DNA of 64,000 nucleotides from Bacteroidetes bacterium 2013_40CM_41_45 (GCA_002215675.1 NGFH01000001.1:1-64000), one strand, 5' to 3'. Shown: positions 35,787 to 43,864, counted from the stretch's first letter. Notes: a model not told the origin generated them from the letters alone. Translations and numbers: made by a program.

Positions 35787-35821
35787 CTTACTTTCTTTTG
35801 CTTAGACCAAAAGAAAGTAAG
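35787..35821. repeat. 14-bp perfect inverted repeat CTTACTTTCTTTTG
   Basis: CTTACTTTCTTTTG (35787-35800) pairs with CAAAAGAAAGTAAG (35808-35821) across 7 bases; AAAGAAAAGTCAAG follows. It lies in a spacer without convincing genes (35704-35962), and I regard it as a dispersed repeat rather than a terminator because the strand polarity of a U-run is absent. Confidence 0.75.
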
Positions 35822-35962
35822 CAAAGAAAAGTCAAGCCAAAAAAATGGGTCATCCGCACATGCCCTATGCTTTCCTCCCTTTTTTGGCGGGCGGGCGCGC
35901 AAAAAAAATCACTCCGTAAGAGTGACATACATGTAGTCCTGCGGGGATGTTCACAAACTTTT

Positions 35963-35993
35963 TTTGAAATTTAATAATTGAAACGTAGGTTTG
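35963..35993 (+). promoter_or_regulatory. Promoter of the 36031-36297 gene
   Basis: TTTG (35963-35966), 19 bases, TAGGTTTG (35986-35993): exact matches to both Bacteroidota promoter elements at textbook spacing. The start codon lies 37 bases downstream. Confidence 0.75.
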
Positions 35994-36030
35994 TTACCCG
36001 TAATAATTTTTAATCTATAAAATATAAAAA

Positions 36031-36297
36031 ATGCTATTCAAAGTAAATGTAGGTCATGCAGGTGTAATGACTTTGAAGGACGGCACCAAAGTAAACTATG
36101 GGGTAAAGAGAATTACTAACGATATGCAAACGATGGTGTACTACACAGGGAAGGGTTTGCGTGAAATGTTCAAGCCAAACATGAACGAAGAAGAAAAAGT
36201 AATTGCGACTGAATTGCAAAAGCTTGATGAAGGCTCCTTGATGAAGGTAGGAAATCTTGCGAAGATTTCTTTGACGGATATTAAAGAAATGGAATAA
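36031..36297 (+). CDS. Small soluble protein, unknown
   Basis: An 88-residue protein, MLFKVNVGHAGVMTLKDGTK..., with a beta-rich first half (short alternating strands, a KDGTKVNYGVK turn) and a charged helical second half (NEEEKVIATELQKLDEG). No signal peptide, no membrane segment. The strong promoter just upstream and the A-rich leader (AATCTATAAAATATAAAAA before ATG) support a real, expressed gene. I recognise no family. It faces the convergent gene 36349-36978. Confidence 0.7.
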   Translation: MLFKVNVGHAGVMTLKDGTKVNYGVKRITNDMQTMVYYTGKGLREMFKPNMNEEEKVIATELQKLDEGSLMKVGNLAKISLTDIKEME

Positions 36298-36348
36298 TTT
36301 TTCGACTAACTGCTAATGGCTTTTGGAAATTAAATGCGTCTTGCGTGT

Positions 36349-36978
36349 TCAAGACTCATTCTTTGTTAGATTCTTTTCATATTCCTTACAATCTTTTAAT
36401 AGCCTTAATATTTCTTCCTTTTCCTGGGTTAATGTACCTGGGATTTTTTCAACTGATTTTTTTACAGCCTCTAAATTATGTACTGCTTTTGAATCTAAAG
36501 ATTTTACTTTAGCTAGTATTGCGTTTACACAAGTTCGAATGAATCTTTCCTCTTCTAATGCAATACCGTTATCTAAAGCGGCAGCCCAGTAATAAATGGC
36601 ATGAGATTCTAATTTGCTAGACGTTGAATGAAGAGCTAGTGACCTGTTGATATTTTTTTCCATCCATAAGAATCTTCTGTCATATCTCAGGGTATGTTCT
36701 TCTACCGCTAGCGCAAGCTTCTCTTTCAGTATTCTTTGTATCTCCGGTTGTTTTTTTTCCAATTCCTCTTTAATAGCCTCGTTAATGTATTTGGTTGCGC
36801 CTTCTTTATTCCACCACCATTGATAAATTATAAGACCGCCTGCTATAGTCAACATTAGACCCGCGATGCCTAAAAGAGCATAAAGAGTATTTGTATAATA
36901 AGAATTCTGTTGCTCTAGTAAGGCTTTATACAGAGCAATAATTCGATCAGTGGATTGTGAGGAATCAATATTAATCAT
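36349..36978 (-). CDS. Membrane-anchored protein with coiled-coil region, unknown
   Basis: A 209-residue protein: short N-terminal segment, one membrane helix at about 32-52 (YALLGIAGLMLTIAGGLIIYQWWW), then a charged, largely helical region with coiled-coil character (about 60-100, EELEKKQPEIQRILKEKLAL; and 160-205). One TPR-like stretch may lie at about 105-140 (MEKNINRSLALHSTSSKLESHAIYYWAAAL). No named family. It lies in the small accessory pocket between acpP and glyS. Topology suggests a short outside N-terminus or tail-in orientation; function not predictable. Confidence 0.75.
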   Translation of the reverse strand: MINIDSSQSTDRIIALYKALLEQQNSYYTNTLYALLGIAGLMLTIAGGLIIYQWWWNKEGATKYINEAIKEELEKKQPEIQRILKEKLALAVEEHTLRYDRRFLWMEKNINRSLALHSTSSKLESHAIYYWAAALDNGIALEEERFIRTCVNAILAKVKSLDSKAVHNLEAVKKSVEKIPGTLTQEKEEILRLLKDCKEYEKNLTKNES

Positions 36979-37014
36979 AAAGTTAACTTTGTCGATGTAG
37001 GAGTGTCATTTAGA

Positions 37015-37022
37015 CAAATGTA
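37015..37022 (-). promoter_or_regulatory. Candidate -7 element of the 36349-36978 gene
   Basis: On the minus strand TACATTTG matches TAnnTTTG exactly, 36 bases before the start codon at 36978. No -33 TTTG at the right distance. Confidence 0.35.
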
Positions 37023-37170
37023 TCATTTTGAGAGAACTCCGACCGTTCGTGCATAGACCTGATTGAGGGGAGCTCCCGCGACCCGAAAGCAGGACGGTAT
37101 GTTGTGAGAATTGGTGATGTTCATCTCCAATACTTCGACAAGCTCAGTATGGCAGGGTATTGATTCTTTC

Positions 37171-37218
37171 AACCAGAAACCAGAAACCAGAAACCAGAAA
37201 CCAGAAACCAGAAACCAG
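37171..37218. repeat. Heptanucleotide array, AAACCAG x7
   Basis: Seven consecutive copies of a 7-bp unit (AAACCAG, the first lacking one A) end 20 bases before the glyS start codon. It is the longest exact array in the window. It lies in the 5' leader or promoter region of glyS. Confidence 0.95.
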
Positions 37219-37238
37219 AAACTGAATACATTTGCGGC

Positions 37239-38807
37239 ATGGCTAATTCCGAAGACCTTTTTAAAAACATTATATCCCACGCCAAAGAGTACGGGTTTAT
37301 TTTTCAGTCGTCAGAAATTTATGACGGGTTGAGCGCTGTGTACGATTACGGGCAAAATGGCTCGCTGCTGAAAAACAATATCCGCGAGTATTGGTGGAAG
37401 GCGATGGTGCAGCTCAACGAAAACATTACGGGTATTGACGCCGCTATTTTTATGCATCCTACTACGTGGAAAGCCAGCGGGCACGTGGATGCTTTTAACG
37501 ACCCGCTCATAGACAACCGCGACTCGAAGAAACGGTATCGTGCCGATGTGCTTATTGAAGAGCACGTTGCCAAAATTGAAGCCAAGATTGAGAAAGAAGT
37601 GGAGAAGGCGGCAAAGCGTTTTGAAAATTTTGATGCGGTGCTTTACCGCACTACTAACCCGCGCGTGGCAGAATACCAAAAAAAGATTGATGAAATAAAC
37701 CTGCGCTTTAAAACCGCCCTGGAGACGGGTGATTTGGCGGAAGTGAAACAGATTATTGTGGACTGCGAAATTGTAGACCCCGTGAGCGGCACGCGCAACT
37801 GGACGGACGTGCGGCAGTTTAACCTGATGTTCTCTACGCAGATGGGCTCGGTGACGGAAGACGCTAATGTCATTTACCTGCGCCCCGAAACCGCGCAGGG
37901 AATTTTTGTCAACTTTTTGAACGTGCAAAAAACGGGGCGCATGAAAATTCCGTTCGGCATTGCGCAGACGGGAAAGGCGTTCCGCAATGAAATTGTAGCG
38001 CGGCAGTTTATCTTCCGCATGCGGGAGTTTGAGCAGATGGAGATGCAATATTTTGTAAAGCCCGGAACAGAAATGGAATGGTACAACCGCTGGAAAGAAA
38101 AGCGGATGAACTGGCACCGCACTCTTGGCATCCCTGCAGAGAAATACCGCTTCCACGACCATCTGAAGCTGGCTCACTACGCCAACGCTGCCTGCGACAT
38201 AGAGTTTGAATTTCCGTTTGGCTTCAAAGAGTTGGAAGGTATTCACTCGCGAACGGATTTTGATTTAAAAAATCACGAAAAATTTTCAGGCAAAAAGCTC
38301 CAGTACTTCGACACAGACGACAACCAAAACTACATTCCTTACGTGGTGGAAACGTCTATTGGGCTTGACCGCATGTTTCTTGCCGTGCTTTCACATTCAT
38401 ACAAAGAAGAAAAATTCGCCTCAGCGAATCCGTCCTCTGGCGGACTGTCTGACGGCTCTAAACGCGTTGTGCTGCAAATTCCGCCTTTCCTTGCACCAAT
38501 AAAAGTTGGAGTGTTTCCACTAGTCGCCAAAGACGGCTTGCCCGAAAAAGCGCATGAGATTTTTAACACACTTCGCTACGAACAGCAATGTTTTTACGAG
38601 GAGAAAGATACCATCGGCAGGCGCTACCGCAGGCAGGATGCTATTGGCACTCCGTATTGCATCACCATCGACCACCAGACTTTACAGGATAACACCGTCA
38701 CCCTCCGCGACCGCGATACGATGCAACAGGAACGAATTAATGTGAGCGAAGTAAGCAGGGTTGTGAATGAGAAAGTGGATGTAAGGCAGTGGTTGAAGAG
38801 GTTGTAG
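37239..38807 (+). CDS. glyS: Glycyl-tRNA synthetase (dimeric class II)
   Basis: Charges tRNA-Gly. Class II alpha2-type enzyme, 522 residues. Class II motifs: YLRPETAQGIFVNF (motif 1 side), FRNEIVARQFIFRMREFEQMEM (motif 2) and SIGLDRMFLAVL (motif 3). The anticodon-binding domain runs from about residue 410 (FLAPIKVGVFPLV) and includes GRRYRRQDAIGTPYCITID. Between motif 3 and the anticodon domain, residues about 395-408 (SANPSSGGLSDGSK) form a low-complexity insertion encoded by a copy of palindrome family B (38424-38455). The start at 37239 directly follows a heptanucleotide array. Normal family length otherwise. Confidence 0.96.
   Translation: MANSEDLFKNIISHAKEYGFIFQSSEIYDGLSAVYDYGQNGSLLKNNIREYWWKAMVQLNENITGIDAAIFMHPTTWKASGHVDAFNDPLIDNRDSKKRYRADVLIEEHVAKIEAKIEKEVEKAAKRFENFDAVLYRTTNPRVAEYQKKIDEINLRFKTALETGDLAEVKQIIVDCEIVDPVSGTRNWTDVRQFNLMFSTQMGSVTEDANVIYLRPETAQGIFVNFLNVQKTGRMKIPFGIAQTGKAFRNEIVARQFIFRMREFEQMEMQYFVKPGTEMEWYNRWKEKRMNWHRTLGIPAEKYRFHDHLKLAHYANAACDIEFEFPFGFKELEGIHSRTDFDLKNHEKFSGKKLQYFDTDDNQNYIPYVVETSIGLDRMFLAVLSHSYKEEKFASANPSSGGLSDGSKRVVLQIPPFLAPIKVGVFPLVAKDGLPEKAHEIFNTLRYEQQCFYEEKDTIGRRYRRQDAIGTPYCITIDHQTLQDNTVTLRDRDTMQQERINVSEVSRVVNEKVDVRQWLKRL
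38424..38455. repeat. Family B palindromic element inside glyS
   Basis: GCGAATCCGTC (38424-38434) is identical to the reverse complement of 8750-8760, next to the 16-bp palindrome at 8740. The following CTCTGGCGGAC aligns with AGCTGACGGAC there (8 of 11 bases). The copy ends near CTGACGG (38449-38455). The glyS frame stays open through it. Confidence 0.6.
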
Positions 38808-38811
38808 AGTG

Positions 38812-38839
38812 GTGAGTGATGATTGATGAATGATGAATT
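38812..38839. repeat. Heptanucleotide array after glyS (ATGAATG-like x4)
   Basis: GTGAGTG, ATGATTG, ATGAATG, ATGAATT: four 7-bp units in phase, just past the glyS stop codon. Confidence 0.6.
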
Positions 38840-38860
38840 GCTTGCGTTGCGAGATTGAAC

Positions 38861-38900
38861 GGATTCCTCATTCCGAGCGAACCCAGTGAGCGAGGAATCC
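38861..38900. repeat. Inverted repeat GGATTCCTC/GAGGAATCC
   Basis: A 9-bp perfect stem with a 22-base loop that contains further partial complementarity (CCGAGCG, GTGAGCG). It sits between glyS and the convergent methyltransferase gene without a T-run. Similar GGATTCCTC...GAGGAATCC palindromes are familiar as dispersed repeats in many bacterial genomes. Confidence 0.55.
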
Positions 38901-38932
38901 CTCAAATTACCTTACAGAATATTATGAGCACA

Positions 38933-39691
38933 CTATTTTTCACCCCTAAAAATTATTTCCTCCCTATCCAGTTGATGCAACTTTATTTTTTCTTCGCCTA
39001 AATTTTTTGCATATTTAATTTCTTCAACTTTAAATCCGGCTTGCTGAAGTCGCGAGACAAAATCTCTTCTTCCGTAATACCGTACATGGTCCTCCTGTCC
39101 GAAAAGTTTTTTGCGCTCTTGGGGATTTGTGACTGAAGCATCTTCCAGCGTGTCATTTTCTGAAAACGGAACCTGGAGTAAAGCCACTCCTCCAGTTTTC
39201 AGAACACGAAATAATTCCTGCATCGCTTTTTTGTCATCTTCAACATGCTCCAGCACGTGGTAGCAGATAATGAGGTCGAAATAATTTTCCCCGAAGGGTA
39301 GCTGCGTTATATCAAAACGGTTTTTGATGAGGGGATTAAAAATATCGGTAGGATGATATTCTATATTTTTCATCGCCTGCAATTTTTTCCTGATTGCAGA
39401 CGAAGGAGAAAAATGAAGCACGCGAAAATTATTTTTCTCCCTGATTTTTATTTCGTTAACCAAGTAAAGCCATAAAAGGCGTTTGCGTTCTATGCTGCCG
39501 CAACGTGGGCAGAGATGGCTTTCTCCATTGTGTACAGGGATAAATTTGCTTGCATGAAATCCGCAAACGGGACATTGATACTTATTACCCGAATAAAAAA
39601 CAGAAATTAATTTCCGCAGAAACGGTTCTGACCGAAAGAAAAAATCTTTCGGCAAAATAGCTTTAGCAAAAGATTTCAGGAAAGAATACAC
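38933..39691 (-). CDS. Class I SAM-dependent methyltransferase with N-terminal zinc ribbon
   Basis: A 252-residue protein. N-terminal zinc ribbon: CPVCG (about 40-44) and CPRCG (about 61-65), then SIERKRLLWLYL. The Rossmann-fold methyltransferase follows (about 90-235), ending motif I-like FRVLHFSPSS and containing YFDLIICYHVLEHVEDDKKA (acidic motif and VLEH) and LKTGGVALLQVPF. This arrangement is common in cell-surface carbohydrate clusters, where such enzymes methylate sugars or lipids, but the substrate here is not evident. It is the last gene of a minus-strand run after tatA and the M16 pair. Confidence 0.88.
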   Translation of the reverse strand: MYSFLKSFAKAILPKDFFFRSEPFLRKLISVFYSGNKYQCPVCGFHASKFIPVHNGESHLCPRCGSIERKRLLWLYLVNEIKIREKNNFRVLHFSPSSAIRKKLQAMKNIEYHPTDIFNPLIKNRFDITQLPFGENYFDLIICYHVLEHVEDDKKAMQELFRVLKTGGVALLQVPFSENDTLEDASVTNPQERKKLFGQEDHVRYYGRRDFVSRLQQAGFKVEEIKYAKNLGEEKIKLHQLDREEIIFRGEK

Positions 39692-39727
39692 GCAGCTAAC
39701 TTATGAAAAGTTGTATACGTGTGCCTC

Positions 39728-39743
39728 TCCGTCAGTTGACGGA
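39728..39743. repeat. Family B palindrome copy
   Basis: TCCGTCAGTTGACGGA differs from the perfect palindrome at 8740-8755 by one base at the centre. It lies between tatA and the methyltransferase gene. Confidence 0.75.
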
Positions 39744-39759
39744 AGGGATGGGAGGGGTG

Positions 39760-39945
39760 TTACTTTTTTTCGTCCTCGGGTTTTTCAATTCCTTTGGAAG
39801 CATCCTTAAATTCACGGATGCCCTTGCCAAGTCCGCGGGCAAGTTCAGGAATTTTCTTTCCGCCAAAGAGCAACAGCAGCGCAATAACGATGAGTATCAT
39901 TTCCTGCGTTCCAAACACTCCAAGCAATATGTTCAGGGTTGTCAT
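39760..39945 (-). CDS. tatA: Twin-arginine translocase subunit TatA
   Basis: A 61-residue protein with the TatA/E layout: a short N-terminus with GTQEMILIVIALLLLFGG as the single membrane helix, the hinge KKIPELARGLGKGIREFKDA amphipathic helix, and a charged tail. It forms the Tat pore that exports folded proteins carrying RR signal peptides. One likely substrate in the window is the glycosylasparaginase at 63500. tatC is not nearby. It lies 80 bp downstream of the M16 gene. Confidence 0.93.
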   Translation of the reverse strand: MTTLNILLGVFGTQEMILIVIALLLLFGGKKIPELARGLGKGIREFKDASKGIEKPEDEKK

Positions 39946-40025
39946 GTTTTAAAATTTTTACCAAAATTATGGCTTTTGTTCGATACACGAAAATAAACTT
40001 CGTTTAATCCTTTTTCATGAAGATT

Positions 40026-41567
40026 TTACCGGAATGTATCTGCAGAATTTACAATAGAGACCGACTTTACGTTTAAAGGGTAATTTTCAATTGATTTATC
40101 CTCTTCCAAAACCTCTTTCGGCAGAGCTGATTTCAGCACGTTTGAATAACTCATAGGTGAGGCAAGGTTGCTCTTGAGACTTTTTGCAAGCGGTTCGGCT
40201 TCGGTTTTATCAGTAACGATGGTAACACACATATTTTTTGTCTGCCAGTATTTTTTCATGGCATTGTTTACATCATCAAGAGTAACTTTTGCGAGAAGCG
40301 CATCCAGCTCACTGAGATAATTTTTGCGCCCGTAAAATTTAGAGTCCATTAAAAAGCCGAGTTGTTTTTGAGGAGTTTGTGCATAGAGTTTGCAGTAGCT
40401 GCGTAAAAATGTACGGGTCAGCTCAAAGTCTTCTTTCGTCATTCCATCATTGATGAGCTTATCCATTTCGTGTATTGCCATGCGTAGTGCAAAATGAGCA
40501 TGTCCTACATTAATCTTTCCCAGTTCCGGATACTGCGCCTTGAGTCCTTTTGCGGTTTGCACAGGACGAATCCAAATGGAAAAATAATTTGACCAGCGGG
40601 GAACTCCGGTCACAGGAAGCATATTTGAGCCGCCATTATCATACCATTCAATGTAGCTGTAATCGCCATAATTCATTGAACGGGCTTCACGGATTTTCTG
40701 ATAAAGGTGCGAATATGATTTGCGGTGCTCGCCCAGCCATGAATTGGCAACCATTAGCGCAGCAAATTCATCATTGCTGCGGGTAATATCCATTGGGAAG
40801 CCGGTAAATATTGCCGAACCTAATGCATTGTCTTTTGCAACGATTTCAACCTGGATTCCATCGGGCATTGCAGCTTTTCCTGCTAAAGGAAGTACAACCG
40901 CCGTGTTAGATAATTGGTTGACATCCGCTTTCAGCGTGTTCAGGAATTCGGGGGTGTAGTTTCCGGCAATGCCAATCATAACGTTGCCGCGGGTGAAATA
41001 ATTTTTGTAGTGATTTTTCACATCGTCAAGCGTAATGTTCTTTACACCTTCAGAAGTTCCTTCTACCATGTGCTGGTAATTGGTTCCCTTAAAAAGAAAA
41101 TCTTCCAATGCCTTCTTGCTGTATTCTTCATCGGATGAAGAACGAATCACCTGGTCAACATAATTCTGCTGGTTTGATTTTACACGCTTAAAGTCCTCCT
41201 CCGTAAAAGAAGGCGTCAGCATCAACCCTTTTACAATTTCATAAAAGGGGGTGAGAAAATCTTTATGCACGATAAAAGTAAAAACAGAAACTTCCTTATC
41301 GACCGAACTGCCGAACTCTGCAGCCCATGGATATACTTTGTCTTTGATTTGAGTGCTCGTCAAATCTTTTGTTCCTCCTTCAGTAATGAGTGAAGCTGTT
41401 AATTCAGTAAGCCCTTCTTTTCCTTTAGGGTCGCTGATGGAGCCGTTGCGGAACATTAGCTTAATGACGATAAGATTGGAGGCCGTGGTTTTGAGCTCAA
41501 CTACTTCCTGGGCAAGCGAGACAATGCTTGACAGCAGAAGAGTTATAAAAAGAAATTTTATTTTCAT
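40026..41567 (-). CDS. M16 family peptidase-like protein, catalytic motif lost
   Basis: A 513-residue exported M16 (pitrilysin/insulinase) homologue with a signal peptide (MKIKFLFITLLLSSIVSLAQ). At the place of the HxxEH zinc motif the sequence reads KEGLTELTASLITEGG, so the zinc ligands are absent, and it cannot be a peptidase on its own. The rest fits the fold: two half-domains (about 25-215 and 235-460) with the M16 C-terminal pattern NYFTRGNVMIGIAGNYTPE. It lies 25 bp downstream of an intact M16 gene. By analogy with other two-gene M16 systems it likely pairs with that product. Periplasmic. Confidence 0.9.
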   Translation of the reverse strand: MKIKFLFITLLLSSIVSLAQEVVELKTTASNLIVIKLMFRNGSISDPKGKEGLTELTASLITEGGTKDLTSTQIKDKVYPWAAEFGSSVDKEVSVFTFIVHKDFLTPFYEIVKGLMLTPSFTEEDFKRVKSNQQNYVDQVIRSSSDEEYSKKALEDFLFKGTNYQHMVEGTSEGVKNITLDDVKNHYKNYFTRGNVMIGIAGNYTPEFLNTLKADVNQLSNTAVVLPLAGKAAMPDGIQVEIVAKDNALGSAIFTGFPMDITRSNDEFAALMVANSWLGEHRKSYSHLYQKIREARSMNYGDYSYIEWYDNGGSNMLPVTGVPRWSNYFSIWIRPVQTAKGLKAQYPELGKINVGHAHFALRMAIHEMDKLINDGMTKEDFELTRTFLRSYCKLYAQTPQKQLGFLMDSKFYGRKNYLSELDALLAKVTLDDVNNAMKKYWQTKNMCVTIVTDKTEAEPLAKSLKSNLASPMSYSNVLKSALPKEVLEEDKSIENYPLNVKSVSIVNSADTFR

Positions 41568-41592
41568 AGATGAAACAGGTTAAAGTTGAGGA

Positions 41593-42990
41593 TTAAAGTT
41601 TGGGTTTATCAATGGGTGTGCCGCCTGCAAACGGGCTGGTTGCCTCGGGTGAAATGGTGGCTATAGTAAGGGCCATTTTATCGAAATATTTTGTTGCCGC
41701 TTTGTTAAGGTCTTCGGCAGAAACTTTTTCATACATCGCATAACACCGGTTCAAAGATTCCGGGTCACCGGTAAGCCAGGTAAAATATGCGAGATTTTCT
41801 GCAATGGCATCGGGGCTGCTCATGCCCATTGCAAAGCTGTATTTGAGGTTCGATTTGGTTTCGGTGAGAAGCATGGAATCGAGCTTTTGGGTTTTCACGG
41901 CTTCCAATGCATTCATGATTTCATCTTTTACGTACTGCATGTCGGCAGCATTTACAAGCGTGGCATTTATGCTGAACAGGTACGGGTCCCTCGTAAAGAA
42001 TGCACCTCCATTAAATCTACGCACCTTTTGCTCTTTCACTACCAGTTTTTTGTAAAGCTCAGAACGCTCGCTGAACAAAGCGTATGAAATAATATCAAGG
42101 GCAAATACATCCGTATTCGTATCGGTGTAAGCCGGGCCTTTAAAATTGAGCTGCACAACGGGAGGAAAACCAGGGTTCTGGATATGACAATACCGGGTCT
42201 GTGTTTGAGGCGGCTCGGGTGATACATTCGTCACGAAATTTCCTTTTTCCCATTTGCCGTAATACTGTTCGGCCAGTTTTTCCACATCTGCATGTTTCAC
42301 ATCTCCAATAACCAACAGGGTGGTGTATTCCGGACGGTAAAAACGTTTAAAGAATTCAAGAGAATACTGATACTGATTCGGCATATCAACAACGTCTTTA
42401 AAAAAGCCCATCGTGGTGTGCTTATATGTGTGGGAAGTAAATGCCGTGTCGTTCATCGCTTCATCAAGCGCTTCCATGGGGTTCGAAGAATTTTTTGTGT
42501 ACTCGCCTTTCACTGCGCCTGCTTCGGCTTTAAAATCACCTTCGGAATATTTTAAATTCATAAAACGGTCGCTCTCCAGCTCAAACATTTTGTCAAGCAT
42601 GGTCGCATTGCCCGTCATATGATAAACGGTGCGGTCGAGCCAGGTGTTTGCATTGGCAGATGCCCCGATAGATTTTAATACCACATCATATTTGTCTTTG
42701 GGATATTTCTCCGTGCCCCGGAACATCATGTGCTCAAAGAAGTGAGCGAAGCCGGTCTTACCCGGTTCCACTTCATCGCGCGAGCCTACACGGACCACGG
42801 CATAAAATGCGGCGATACCCGGGCTGTCGTATTCAACGGTTGCCACTTTAAGCCCATTGGGCAACTCCTTTTGATAAATGGTGTAGGGAAGAATTTTTTC
42901 TTCCACGGGTTTTTGTTTTCCGCAACTGTTCAGAAGTATTCCGAGCGATGCGATGGTTATTACTGCAAAAAGTCTTTTCATTTTATTCAT
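41593..42990 (-). CDS. M16 zinc peptidase lipoprotein
   Basis: A 465-residue lipoprotein: signal peptide with lipobox LNSC, Cys23. The zinc motif HFFEH is at 83-87 (AHFFEHMMFRGT) and the third ligand Glu lies about 75 residues later in EAGAVKGEY, so the active site looks complete. Two homologous half-domains as usual. It precedes the inactive M16 gene by 25 bp; the two probably form a heterodimer or work together on peptides in the periplasm. A -7-like element lies at 43023-43030. Confidence 0.93.
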   Translation of the reverse strand: MNKMKRLFAVITIASLGILLNSCGKQKPVEEKILPYTIYQKELPNGLKVATVEYDSPGIAAFYAVVRVGSRDEVEPGKTGFAHFFEHMMFRGTEKYPKDKYDVVLKSIGASANANTWLDRTVYHMTGNATMLDKMFELESDRFMNLKYSEGDFKAEAGAVKGEYTKNSSNPMEALDEAMNDTAFTSHTYKHTTMGFFKDVVDMPNQYQYSLEFFKRFYRPEYTTLLVIGDVKHADVEKLAEQYYGKWEKGNFVTNVSPEPPQTQTRYCHIQNPGFPPVVQLNFKGPAYTDTNTDVFALDIISYALFSERSELYKKLVVKEQKVRRFNGGAFFTRDPYLFSINATLVNAADMQYVKDEIMNALEAVKTQKLDSMLLTETKSNLKYSFAMGMSSPDAIAENLAYFTWLTGDPESLNRCYAMYEKVSAEDLNKAATKYFDKMALTIATISPEATSPFAGGTPIDKPKL

Positions 42991-43022
42991 ATCGGATAAG
43001 ATTAGGATATCAAACGGGCGGG

Positions 43023-43030
43023 CAAAAATA
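43023..43030 (-). promoter_or_regulatory. Candidate -7 element of the M16 operon
   Basis: On the minus strand TATTTTTG matches TAnnTTTG, 32 bases before the M16 start at 42990. Confidence 0.4.
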
Positions 43031-43105
43031 TTATTTTATTCATTCGAGCCCTTCTGTTTGGTCGAGGTAAAGAAAAGGTTGGTCGAAAATGCACATATCG
43101 GGGCA

Positions 43106-43864
43106 TTATTCGTCCTTCCATTCTTTGCCGGTAAGGTTTAGAAATACATCTTCGAGTGATGCCTTCTTGATTTCTTTTTTGCGTTCAAACCCGCTGGCTA
43201 CCAGGTGGTCTATCAGCTTATCAGGAGTGTCTATAGAAACAATGTGTCCGCTGTCTATAATGGCAACGCGGTCACAAAGGTTTTCTGCTTCGTCCATATA
43301 GTGAGTGGTAAGCACAACGGTTGCTCCTTTATCGCGGATTTCGCGAATCAATCCCCAGAGGTTTCTGCGAGCCTGCGGGTCGAGCCCGGTGGTGGGTTCA
43401 TCGAGAAAAATAATTTTGGGTTTATTGATGAGCGTTGTTGCAATAGAGAAACGCTGTTTCTGTCCTCCTGAAAGTTCCTTGTATTTCGATTTGGCTTTGT
43501 CTTCCAATCCAACCAAATGAAGCATTACTTGTGCATCGACCATTTCGTTATACAACCCGGCAAACAAATAAATCAATTCAATAAGATTCAGATTGGGATA
43601 ATAGCCTGCCGACTGTAATTGCACTCCAATGGTTTGTTTGATGCGCTGTTTATCTTTATCAATAGACATTCCGTCAACATATACTTCGCCTGAAGTTTTT
43701 TCGCGGAGGGTTTCAATGATTTCCAGCGTAGTGGTTTTGCCAGCTCCATTGGGGCCAAGCAGCCCGAAAATTTCTCCCTCGTAAACATCAAACGATATTC
43801 CTTTTACCGCCTCCAGCTCTCCGTAGCGCTTTACAAGGTTGCCGACTTTTATTATCGTGTTCAT
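43106..43864 (-). CDS. ABC transporter ATP-binding protein
   Basis: A 252-residue ABC ATPase of the DrrA/NatA/CcmA-like export class. Walker A GPNGAGKTT is at about 37-45, the Q-loop in IGVQLQSAGYYPNL, signature LSGGQKQRFSIA (about 134-145), Walker B IIFLDEPTTGLDPQ and the switch His in VVLTTHYMDEAE. The C-terminal tail with KASLEDVFLNLTGKEW is the usual end for ABC-2 partners. No permease gene is next to it; the ABC-2 permease at 7530-8678 is a candidate partner but 34 kb away. Confidence 0.93.
   Translation of the reverse strand: MNTIIKVGNLVKRYGELEAVKGISFDVYEGEIFGLLGPNGAGKTTTLEIIETLREKTSGEVYVDGMSIDKDKQRIKQTIGVQLQSAGYYPNLNLIELIYLFAGLYNEMVDAQVMLHLVGLEDKAKSKYKELSGGQKQRFSIATTLINKPKIIFLDEPTTGLDPQARRNLWGLIREIRDKGATVVLTTHYMDEAENLCDRVAIIDSGHIVSIDTPDKLIDHLVASGFERKKEIKKASLEDVFLNLTGKEWKDE

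Noticed and set aside
35694-35936. 80-codon frame in the 35.7-36.0 kb spacer
   Set aside because: It reads through two inverted repeats and has a composition typical of repeat-derived frames.
37023-37280. 85-codon frame with repeated FWFLVSG
   Set aside because: The repeated peptide is just the reverse reading of the heptanucleotide array; no gene features.
37311-38246. 311-codon open frame antisense to glyS
   Set aside because: Composition is Arg/His/Phe-rich as expected for a shadow frame; glyS on the other strand is certain.
38861-38900. GGATTCCTC hairpin as a glyS terminator
   Set aside because: Long loop and no T-run; a dispersed repeat is more likely.
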